64,000 bases of DNA from Pseudoduganella danionis (lineage in GTDB: Bacteria > Pseudomonadota > Gammaproteobacteria > Burkholderiales > Burkholderiaceae_D), in the NCBI RefSeq assembly GCF_009720775.1, contig NZ_WNKW01000002.1, forward strand, positions 124,001 to 188,000. The letters run 5' to 3'. A program made the position numbers and the translations under genes. How positions within the stretch are numbered: position 1 is the first letter of the stretch; every line of letters begins with the position of its first letter. A model generated the notes under the pieces. The model was not told where the DNA came from and did no database searches. It was given only the letters and a program-made list of their open reading frames with translations. Below, piece by piece: positions 54,441-64,000 of the stretch.

Positions 54441-55946
54441 ATGAAACACTACATACTGGCCCTCGATCAGGGCACGACCAGCTCGCGCGCGATCCTGTTC
54501 GATCGCGCCGGTCAGATCTGCGCCAGCGCCGCGCAGGAATTTCCCCAGCATTTCCCCCAGTCCGGCTGGGTGGAACACGACCCCAACGAAATCTGGAATA
54601 GCCAGCTCACGGTAGCGCGCAAAGTGCTGCACGAGCATGGCGTGAGCGGCGCGCAGATCGCTGCGATCGGCATTGCCAACCAGCGCGAGACCACGCTGGT
54701 GTGGGACCGCAAGAGCGGCGAGCCGATCGCCCCTGCCATCGTCTGGCAGGACCGCCGTACGGCTTATCTGTGCCAGCAACTGCGCGCGGCCGGCAAGGCC
54801 AAGCTGATCGCCGATGCCTCGGGGCTGGAACTGGATGCCTATTTTTCCGCCACCAAGCTCAAATGGCTGCTCGACCACGTGCCCGGCGCACGCGAGCGGG
54901 CCAGGCGTGGTGCGCTGGCCTTCGGCACCATCGATAGCTGGCTCACTTATAAGCTGACCGGCCAGCACGTGACGGACGTCAGCAATGCCTCGCGCACCAT
55001 GCTGTTCAATATACACCTGATGCGCTGGGACAGCGATCTGCTGCACCTGTTCGATATTCCCGAAGAATTGCTGCCGCAAGTAGTGTCGTCCAGCGAGGAA
55101 GTGGGCACCACCCATGCCGCGCTGTTCGGCGCCGAGATTCCCGTGGCCGGCATCGCCGGCGACCAGCAGGCCGCCACCTTCGGTCAGGCCTGCATGACCC
55201 CCGGCATGGTGAAAAACACTTATGGCACGGGCTGTTTCATGCTGATGCATCTGGGCCGCCATCCGGTGGCCTCGCACAACCGCCTGCTGACCACCGTGGG
55301 CTGGCGCGTCGATGGCGCTACCGACTATCTGCTGGAAGGCAGCGTGTTCATGGGCGGCGCTACCGTGCAGTGGCTGCGTGACGGGCTGGGCATCATCAGT
55401 AAATCGTCGGATGTGGAGGTACTGGCGGCCAGCGTGCCCGATAGCGGCGGCGTGTACATGGTGCCGGCCTTCGTCGGCCTCGGTGCGCCGCACTGGGACC
55501 CGTATGCGCGCGGCACGCTGGTGGGCCTGAGTCGCGGCAGCAACCGTGGCCATATCGCGCGCGCCGCGCTGGAAGCGATTGCCTACCAGAGCGCCGAGCT
55601 GATGGCCGCCATGCAGAAAGATGTGGCGGCCGCGCACCGGCAGATACCGCTGACGGAAGTGCGGGCCGATGGTGGTGCCGCCTGCAATAATATGCTGATG
55701 CAGTTCCAGGCCGACCTGCTCGGCGTGCCCGTGATCCGGCCTACCGTGACGGAAACCACGGCACTTGGCGCCGCCTATCTGGCCGGACTGGCCGTGGGCT
55801 ACTGGGAGACCCAGGATGAAATCCGTGCCCAGTGGCGCTGCGAGCGGCGCTTCGAGCCGGCCATGCCGGAGCAGCGCCGGCTTGAATTGATGGGCCAGTG
55901 GCAGCGCGCGGTCGAACGTTCGCGCGGCTGGGAACTGCCGGCCTGA
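54441..55946 (+). CDS. glpK: Glycerol kinase
   Basis: The enzyme phosphorylates glycerol to glycerol-3-phosphate. The 501-residue protein has the FGGY-family ATP/substrate motifs [27 protein letters not shown], and [10 protein letters not shown] plus the C-terminal [23 protein letters not shown]. Two in-frame ATGs exist (54435, 54441); the GGGGA ribosome site is only usable for 54441. The regulator and facilitator genes of glycerol uptake are not adjacent. It may share a promoter region with rnpB. Confidence 0.95.
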   Translation: MKHYILALDQGTTSSRAILFDRAGQICASAAQEFPQHFPQSGWVEHDPNEIWNSQLTVARKVLHEHGVSGAQIAAIGIANQRETTLVWDRKSGEPIAPAIVWQDRRTAYLCQQLRAAGKAKLIADASGLELDAYFSATKLKWLLDHVPGARERARRGALAFGTIDSWLTYKLTGQHVTDVSNASRTMLFNIHLMRWDSDLLHLFDIPEELLPQVVSSSEEVGTTHAALFGAEIPVAGIAGDQQAATFGQACMTPGMVKNTYGTGCFMLMHLGRHPVASHNRLLTTVGWRVDGATDYLLEGSVFMGGATVQWLRDGLGIISKSSDVEVLAASVPDSGGVYMVPAFVGLGAPHWDPYARGTLVGLSRGSNRGHIARAALEAIAYQSAELMAAMQKDVAAAHRQIPLTEVRADGGAACNNMLMQFQADLLGVPVIRPTVTETTALGAAYLAGLAVGYWETQDEIRAQWRCERRFEPAMPEQRRLELMGQWQRAVERSRGWELPA

Positions 55947-55983
55947 CCTACTTCTTTCCAGTCTCTCTAATAGATCGATCGCC

Positions 55984-57291
55984 ATGTCCAGCAGCACCAA
56001 CTTCGATAGCTCCAAACCGCTGGTCATCGTTGCCGCCAGCGGCACGGGTGGTGATATGTATCCTTTCATCACGCTGGCACGCGGCCTGCAGGCGCGTGGC
56101 CATCAGGTGCTGATGCTGGCGCCGGCCTTCCATGCCGCACTGGTGGCCCAAGCAGGCCTGCCATGCCGGAGTTTTTCCACACCGGCAGCGTTCCAGAGCA
56201 TGCTCGCTAATCCGGCCCTGTGGGATGAACGGCGCGGCTGGGGGGTACTGTGGAACGGGCTGGTGCCGTATCTGGACGCGCTGCGCGAGCTGGTACGTCA
56301 GCTACCGGCCCAGCAGCAATGCGTGGTGCTCAGTCATCCTATCCTGCTGCCGATGGCCGATCTGGCCCGCTCGGTGCGGGCTGACTTGCGCATAGTCGGG
56401 GCCTATCTGGCACCGTCCAATCTGTGCAGCAGTCATGACATGCTGTGCGCCGGTTCGCTAACCGTGCCGCGCTGGGTGCCGCTGGGCTGGCGTCAGGGTT
56501 TGTGGAGCTTGATCCACCAGCACATGATAGATCCGCTCATGCTGCCCGGCCTGAATGCGCGCCGCAACCAGCATGGTATGGTACCGGTGTCGCACTTCTT
56601 CGAACATATGTTCGAGGTGCCCGATGTCTCGCTGGGGCTGTTCCCCGAATGGTTTGCCGCGCCTCAGCCGGACTGGCCGCAGGGCTGGCTGTGCAGCGGC
56701 TTCGTGCAGGATGAAACGACGGTGGCGACAGCGCTGGCGCCCGAGCTCGAGCAGTTTCTGGCGGCGGGCACAGCGCCCGTGCTGTTCACGCCCGGTACCG
56801 GGCACCAGCATGCGGCCGAGTATTTCGCTGCGGCGTTGCAAGCCTTGCAGCGTCTCGGACGGCGCGGCCTGCTGGTCACGTCGCACGCGACCCAGTTGCC
56901 GGCCGTGCTGCCGCCCGGTGTAATGGCGCTGGCGCAAGCGCCATTCCATGCGCTGCTGCCACGGGTGGCCGCGATCGTCCATCACGGCGGCATAGGCACC
57001 ACAGCCGAAGCTTTGCGTTGCGCCACACCGCAGTTAATCGTACCGTTTGCCTATGACCAGTTCGATAACGGCCTGCGCGCGCGCCAGCTAGGCGTGGCGG
57101 ACGTGCTGCTGGCCAAGCGCCTGTCGGCGCGCGGCTTGCAGCAGCGCCTACAGCATCTGCTGACGGCGCCGCAGGTGGCGCAGGCCTGCCAGACGCAAGC
57201 CCGTCAGTTAAAGGCAGAAGCGTCAATGCCACAATTGCTGACACAAGTTGAGCTTGCTCTGTTCCCTATCTTAACGTCGCAACAGATCTAA
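55984..57291 (+). CDS. Glycosyltransferase of the GT1/UDP-glucosyltransferase (RhlB-like) type
   Basis: The 435-residue protein has two Rossmann-like domains with GTGGDMYPFITLARGLQARGHQVLMLAP at the start, and the C-terminal nucleotide-sugar segment FHALLPRVAAIVHHGGIGTTAEALRCATPQLIVPFAYDQFDNGLRA, where HHGGIGTT binds the diphosphate. This resembles rhamnosyltransferase and antibiotic glycosyltransferases. Acceptor unknown. It follows glpK by 38 bases and precedes the low-GC CRISPR region, so it may be the last gene of the ordinary chromosome here. Confidence 0.85.
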   Translation: MSSSTNFDSSKPLVIVAASGTGGDMYPFITLARGLQARGHQVLMLAPAFHAALVAQAGLPCRSFSTPAAFQSMLANPALWDERRGWGVLWNGLVPYLDALRELVRQLPAQQQCVVLSHPILLPMADLARSVRADLRIVGAYLAPSNLCSSHDMLCAGSLTVPRWVPLGWRQGLWSLIHQHMIDPLMLPGLNARRNQHGMVPVSHFFEHMFEVPDVSLGLFPEWFAAPQPDWPQGWLCSGFVQDETTVATALAPELEQFLAAGTAPVLFTPGTGHQHAAEYFAAALQALQRLGRRGLLVTSHATQLPAVLPPGVMALAQAPFHALLPRVAAIVHHGGIGTTAEALRCATPQLIVPFAYDQFDNGLRARQLGVADVLLAKRLSARGLQQRLQHLLTAPQVAQACQTQARQLKAEASMPQLLTQVELALFPILTSQQI

Positions 57292-57609
57292 TCACATTAG
57301 GCCGTCTAATTTATGTCGTAATAGTTATCTGGACCGCCAAAGAAAGTCGATTCGATTTTACGGATGCAGATCAATTGTAATCAGAGCGTTACCGGCATCT
57401 GGCAGGCTAATGGTAAATTCAACAACGGATTTCCCAATCTTTGCTACGACTTATCTACATTTTGTTGTTGGTTATAGATAATTAAATTTCCACAATTTCT
57501 AAAAGTTAAGTAATATTATTGCAATAATCATTATGCAATCCTTTGGGGGGATTACCTTCCAAGTGGCGAGTATTTGATTTTTCGCTTTAATTTTAGTTCT
57601 TACTTAACT
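57292..57609. other. AT-rich gap at the start of the CRISPR-Cas region
   Basis: The gap of 318 bases shows a clear fall in GC content compared with the glycosyltransferase gene. It carries no gene that I can support. Its one distinct feature is the palindrome at 57515. It likely includes the promoter of the WYL regulator and the boundary of a transferred segment. Confidence 0.55.
57515..57528 (+). promoter_or_regulatory. Perfect 14-bp palindrome before the WYL regulator
   Basis: ATTATTGCAATAAT reads the same on both strands and is followed by the related half ATTATGCAAT at 57530-57539. It lies about 82 bases before the start codon. It is a plausible operator for the WYL regulator itself, by position alone. 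Confidence 0.45.
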
Positions 57610-58608
57610 ATGAATCGTACGGAACGGATCTATAAGATTGAGCGCCTCCTGCGTGACAGGGGGACAGTTAGCCTCGATGTGTTTCTGCACGAGTTAGAGG
57701 TTTCTAAGGCGACTTTTAAGCGCGACCTAGAATATTTGCGCGATCGATTTAATGCGCCCATCGTGTGGGACCGCGAGGTGTCCGCATATCGACTGCAGAA
57801 AATAAGTAGTGAAACCAAGTTTGAACTGCCGGGACTTTGGTTCAGCGCTGCGGAAGTTCATGCGCTATTAACGATGCAGCAGCTGTTGACCAGTCTGGGA
57901 CCTGGCTTATTGACGCCGCACATTACCCCTCTACTTGATCGGCTAGGCAGCATTCTCGACCATAGCTCGTATTCAGTCGAAAATCTGGCACGTCGCATTC
58001 GAATTCAGAAGCTGAATGCTCGCCATTATGAGCCTGAACATTTTCCTCCAGTTGCGGCTGCAGTTTTAATGCGCCAACGGCTGAGAATTGAGCACTATAA
58101 CCGCTCAAAAAATGCCTCGACATCCCGCGAAATTTCACCGCAGCGGTTGAATCATTATCAGGAAAACTGGTACTTGGATGCTTGGTGCCATCTGCGGAAT
58201 GATCTAAGACGATTTGCGCTGGATTCTTTACAGTCTGTACGCGTTTTGCCTGAAACCGCATTAGATGTACCTGAGAAAGATATCCAGAAAGCGCTCGATG
58301 GTGGCTATGGGATTTTCTCGGGACCAGAACAGCGCTGGGCTCAATTGATGTTTCTCAATGAACGGGCGCGCTGGGTCAGCAAAGAAACCTGGCACCCAGA
58401 ACAAAAAGGTCATTTTGATGAAGCTGGAAATTACCACCTGACGGTTCCGTACAGCGATACACGCGAATTAGTGATGGACATAATGCGGCACATACCTGAA
58501 GTGCAGGTAATTGCCCCGCAGGATTTATGCGAACAAGTACAACGCCAACTGAAAAAAGGTTTGGAGCAATTTAGGACAGGCTCATCCTATGAGCCTAGCG
58601 CTCTGTAG
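57610..58608 (+). CDS. WYL-domain transcriptional regulator beside the cas operon
   Basis: The 332-residue protein has an HTH (NRTERIYKIERLLRDRGTVSLDVFLHELEVSKATFKRDLEYLRDRFNAPIVWD) and a WYL domain with NHYQENWYLDAWCHLRNDLRRFALDSLQSVRVL, then a C-terminal WCX region (EVQVIAPQDLCEQVQRQLKKGL). WYL regulators often sit next to CRISPR-Cas and other defence loci and sense nucleotide signals. It ends 57 bases before cas3 on the same strand. The longer open frame from 57574 has no support from a ribosome site. Confidence 0.9.
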   Translation: MNRTERIYKIERLLRDRGTVSLDVFLHELEVSKATFKRDLEYLRDRFNAPIVWDREVSAYRLQKISSETKFELPGLWFSAAEVHALLTMQQLLTSLGPGLLTPHITPLLDRLGSILDHSSYSVENLARRIRIQKLNARHYEPEHFPPVAAAVLMRQRLRIEHYNRSKNASTSREISPQRLNHYQENWYLDAWCHLRNDLRRFALDSLQSVRVLPETALDVPEKDIQKALDGGYGIFSGPEQRWAQLMFLNERARWVSKETWHPEQKGHFDEAGNYHLTVPYSDTRELVMDIMRHIPEVQVIAPQDLCEQVQRQLKKGLEQFRTGSSYEPSAL

Positions 58609-58665
58609 CATCTGCAACATCGATTAACCATAGCGCTCAGGCAAGCAGAATATTTATCCTGAAAA

Positions 58666-60885
58666 ATGTCCACTTACTATGCCCACTCCACTGCAAAATC
58701 CGATAAAGCGGATTGGCAAATACTGAGCGATCACTTGCAATCAGTGGGGGATCTTGCTGCAAAGTTCGCCAGGCACTTCAGCGCCGATGAGCTGGCGCGA
58801 GTTGCTGGCGTTCTGCATGATCTGGGTAAGTACACTGAAGAATTTCAGCGTCGACTATGCGGCGACGCTGGCCCTGTTGACCATTCTACCTGGGGGGCGA
58901 AAGTAGCTTGTGAGCGTTATGGCGCGTTCGGTAAATTGTTGGCGTACGGAATTGCAGGCCATCATGCTGGCCTAGCCAACGGACGTGATTCGGGGGAGCG
59001 TACGGCACTGGCAGACCGATTGAGATCGGATCTACCTGCACTACAGCCTGACTGGCGCGAGGAGATTGATCTGCCGCCAGAAGGAAAATTATCCCATCCT
59101 CAGAAGTTTCGGGTAAAAAAGGGGCGCGGGCAGTTTCAGTTGTCATTCTTGTGCCGGATGATATTTTCCTGCCTGGTTGATGCGGACTATCTTGACACTG
59201 AAGCCTACTATGATCGTATCGAATCTCGCTCCCCAAGGCGTGCAGCAGAAATGCCTGACCTGAAAATGCTGCGAGATCGACTTGATGTCCATTTATCTGG
59301 CTTTAAACAAGATACTCCGGTGAATCGCCTACGCGGCGAGATTCTGCGGCACGTGCGTGCTGAGGCGTCGCTGATTCCCGGATTGTTCTCGTTGACGGTA
59401 CCAACTGGCGGGGGCAAGACGTTAGCGTCGCTCGCCTTCGCGCTGGATCATGCGATTGCACATGGTCTTGATCGCATTATCTATGTCATCCCATTCACTA
59501 GCATAGTCGAGCAAACAGCGGCGGTTTTTCGTCAAGTACTCGGAGATTATGCAGACGTTGTGTTGGAGCACCATGGTTCATTTATTGATGATCCTACTCA
59601 AAATGCAGAAGCAAAAAAGAAGCTTCAGCTTGCAATGGAAAATTGGGACAGGCCGATAATTGTTACGACCGCCGTGCAATTCTTCGAAAGTTTATTTGCC
59701 GCTAGACCAGCGGCTTGCCGCAAGCTGCATAACATCGCGGGAAGTGCCGTCATTCTCGACGAAGCGCAGACGCTTCCTCTGAAATTGCTGAAGCCCTGCA
59801 TTGCTGCAATAGACGAGCTAGCGCTGAATTATCAGACCAGTGTCGTGTTGTGTACGGCAACCCAGCCAGCACTAAAAGAAGATGCCATGACGGATGGCTT
59901 ATCGAATGTGCGTGAATTGGCACCGGAGCCCAAGCGGTTATTCGATGCATTAAAGCGAGTGCAGATCAGACACGTCGGAATTTTGAGTGATTTGCAATTA
60001 GCGCAGCGCATCCAGCAAAGCTCACAGGCTCTTTGCATTGTTAATAATCGACGTCACGCCCGTGCCTTATATGATCTGATTTCGCCTTTGCCGGGTGCGC
60101 GCCATCTCTCTACGCTGATGTACCCCAAACATCGTAGTGCAGCACTTGCAGAAATTCGTAGCTTGCTTCGCGCCGGCGAGCCTTGCCGACTAATTTCGAC
60201 TTCGTTGATTGAGGCCGGTGTCGACATTGACTTCCCTTGTGTATTTCGTGCGGAAGCTGGTCTTGACTCTATTGCTCAAGCGGCGGGACGGTGTAATCGG
60301 GAGGGGCGCCGCCCCTTGGAAGAAAGCGAACTTCAGATTTTTAATCCGGAGAATGCTGACTGGGTGCCGCCAGCTGAACTGAAGCAATATGCACAGGCTG
60401 CCCGGGAGGTATTACGGCAACATAGTCACGATCCGTTGAGTCCAGCGGCGATTGAAAGTTATTTCCGCCTGCTTTATTGGCAGAAGGGAGAACGTGAACT
60501 AGACGCCTACAACTTGCTGGAACAAATCCACGCTGGTGGGCTCGACGGTTTTCCATTCGAGATATTGGCGCAAAAGTTCCGCATGATCGAGAGTATTCAG
60601 ATGCCGGTAATTATCCCAGCGGATGAAGAAGCCCGTGCAGTGATCGAGCATCTAGCGTCAGCTTTCGGGACGCCGCGCGAGGCGCGGCGGCTGCAGCCTT
60701 ACACCGTTCAAGTTCCACGTCAGGCGTTTCTTGCATTGCGTTCTACGGGGGCGATACAGCCAATTAACGAGGAGCGCTATGGTTTGCAATTTGTCCAGTT
60801 GTTGAATAGCGACCTTTATCATCAAGAGTACGGCTTGCACTGGGAGGACCCCAGCTTTATTCAGAGCGAGAGATTGTGCTGGTAA
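58666..60885 (+). CDS. cas3: CRISPR-associated nuclease-helicase Cas3 (type I-C)
   Basis: Cas3 degrades target DNA recruited by Cascade. The 739-residue protein has an N-terminal HD nuclease (YAHSTAKSDK, HLQSVGD, VLHDLGKYTEEF, HHAGLANG) and an SF2 helicase: Walker A TVPTGGGKTLASLAF, DEAQ box ILDEAQTLP, motif III TATQPAL and motif VI QAAGRCNREGR. The HD-helicase order and the following genes indicate type I-C. Base and codon use is lower in GC than the rest of the window. It follows the WYL regulator by 57 bases. Confidence 0.96.
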   Translation: MSTYYAHSTAKSDKADWQILSDHLQSVGDLAAKFARHFSADELARVAGVLHDLGKYTEEFQRRLCGDAGPVDHSTWGAKVACERYGAFGKLLAYGIAGHHAGLANGRDSGERTALADRLRSDLPALQPDWREEIDLPPEGKLSHPQKFRVKKGRGQFQLSFLCRMIFSCLVDADYLDTEAYYDRIESRSPRRAAEMPDLKMLRDRLDVHLSGFKQDTPVNRLRGEILRHVRAEASLIPGLFSLTVPTGGGKTLASLAFALDHAIAHGLDRIIYVIPFTSIVEQTAAVFRQVLGDYADVVLEHHGSFIDDPTQNAEAKKKLQLAMENWDRPIIVTTAVQFFESLFAARPAACRKLHNIAGSAVILDEAQTLPLKLLKPCIAAIDELALNYQTSVVLCTATQPALKEDAMTDGLSNVRELAPEPKRLFDALKRVQIRHVGILSDLQLAQRIQQSSQALCIVNNRRHARALYDLISPLPGARHLSTLMYPKHRSAALAEIRSLLRAGEPCRLISTSLIEAGVDIDFPCVFRAEAGLDSIAQAAGRCNREGRRPLEESELQIFNPENADWVPPAELKQYAQAAREVLRQHSHDPLSPAAIESYFRLLYWQKGERELDAYNLLEQIHAGGLDGFPFEILAQKFRMIESIQMPVIIPADEEARAVIEHLASAFGTPREARRLQPYTVQVPRQAFLALRSTGAIQPINEERYGLQFVQLLNSDLYHQEYGLHWEDPSFIQSERLCW

Positions 60886-63373
<2,488 letters not shown>

Positions 63374-63377
<4 letters not shown>

Positions 63378-64000
63378 GCGCTATCGCTAATCGGTATGAG
63401 TTTGTCTATTTGTTCGATGTGACGAATGGTAATCCCAATGGGGATCCTGACGCTGGCAACATGCCACGGCTTGATCCTGAAACGAATCAGGGCCTTGTCA
63501 CTGACGTCTGTCTCAAGCGCAAGATCCGTAATTACGTCACGCTTGAAAAAGATGGTGGCGAGGGTTATGCGATCTACATGCAAGAAAGAGCGATTCTTAA
63601 TAATCAGCATGAGCTGGCATGGAAGGCTTTGGAGATTCCGGCAGATGCTAAGGACGGCTATAAAAAGCTGCCCAAAGACGCTGCAAAAGCGAAAGAATTG
63701 ACAGACTGGATGTGCCAGAATTTCTTCGATGTACGAACTTTTGGTGCAGTAATGAGCACGGGCGTAAATTGTGGACAGGTACGCGGCCCTATCCAAATGG
63801 CATTTGCTACGTCAATTGATCCTGTCGTGCCTATGGAAATTTCGATTACGCGTATGGCCGTTACCACTGAAAAGGAAGCCGAAGATCAGAGTGGTGCCAA
63901 TCGTACTATGGGCCGTAAGCATATTATTCCTTATGGCTTGTATCGCGCACATGGCTATATTTCGGCCAAGCTTGCAGAACGTACTGGTTTTTCAGATGCC
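63374..64000 (+). CDS. cas7c: CRISPR-associated protein Cas7c (Csd2), 3' end cut by window edge
   Basis: Cas7c forms the crRNA-binding backbone of type I-C Cascade. The first 209 codons are visible and start [34 protein letters not shown] with the NPNGDPD motif of the Csd2 family, followed by [13 protein letters not shown] and [23 protein letters not shown] segment near the edge. The ATG overlaps the cas8c stop. cas4, cas1 and cas2 are expected further on but are not in this window. Confidence 0.95.

Overview
The window is high-GC chromosome of a betaproteobacterium, most likely a member of the Oxalobacteraceae (Burkholderiales; Duganella/Massilia/Janthinobacterium-like). This is inferred from the cytochrome oxidase operon layout, the small helper proteins in it (a 36-residue assembly protein, DUF2970, DUF2909), the ftsY-ftsE-ftsX-rpoH block and an A-type RNase P RNA. 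No rRNA, tRNA, insertion sequence or CRISPR array was seen.

Layout. 1-9.3 kb: aa3-type cytochrome c oxidase operon (coxB end, ctaD, ctaG, ctaE, surf1, Sco-like protein, ctaA, ctaB, sco1) followed by an AI-2E family permease. 9.3-12.1 kb: a CNNM/CorC-type membrane protein, a small unknown gene and an NhaR-type LysR regulator. 12.2-15.3 kb: a tellurium-resistance-type stress cluster (DUF475/TerC-like, TerD, AIM24-like, TerD). 15.4-17.4 kb: a secreted PAP2 phosphatase carrying an autotransporter-type beta repeat, preceded by a possible Pho box. 17.5-18.3 kb: an HDOD protein.

18.4-37.9 kb is a pectin and hexuronate utilisation region. It encodes three secreted GH28 enzymes (one fused to a CE8 pectin methylesterase), a CE12-type acetylesterase, a TonB-dependent receptor, two FadR-type regulators, and every enzyme of the oxidative uronate route: uronate dehydrogenase, aldarolactonase, galactarate dehydratase (garD), 5-dehydro-4-deoxyglucarate dehydratase and 2,5-dioxovalerate dehydrogenase, ending at 2-oxoglutarate. 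No lyase or isomerase-route genes and no inner-membrane uronate transporter lie in the window. Two operator motifs can be read: TTGTACGATGTCATACAA before the kdgD gene, and GTGGTCNGACCAC before the dioxovalerate dehydrogenase, before garD and before the second regulator's own gene. They suggest a split two-regulator control of one pathway. A start-less ORF6N gene lies inside this region.

38-54 kb is mostly housekeeping: an ABC exporter whose permease is fused to a CPBP protease-like domain, signal peptidase I, gamma-glutamyltransferase, rpoH, ftsX/ftsE/ftsY, a B12-binding LitR/CarH-type regulator, an AT-rich gene-free stretch, a porin with a roughly 200-nt leader, and a ThDP-dependent enzyme. 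54-57.3 kb: rnpB, glycerol kinase and a glycosyltransferase.

From about 57.3 kb to the end base composition falls and a type I-C CRISPR-Cas operon begins (WYL regulator, cas3, cas5c, cas8c, cas7c). The window edge cuts cas7c, so cas4/cas1/cas2 and the array, if present, lie beyond it. The most promising items for follow-up are the uronate operator motif and split regulon, the fused ABC/CPBP and PAP2/beta-repeat proteins, and the palindrome in front of the WYL regulator.
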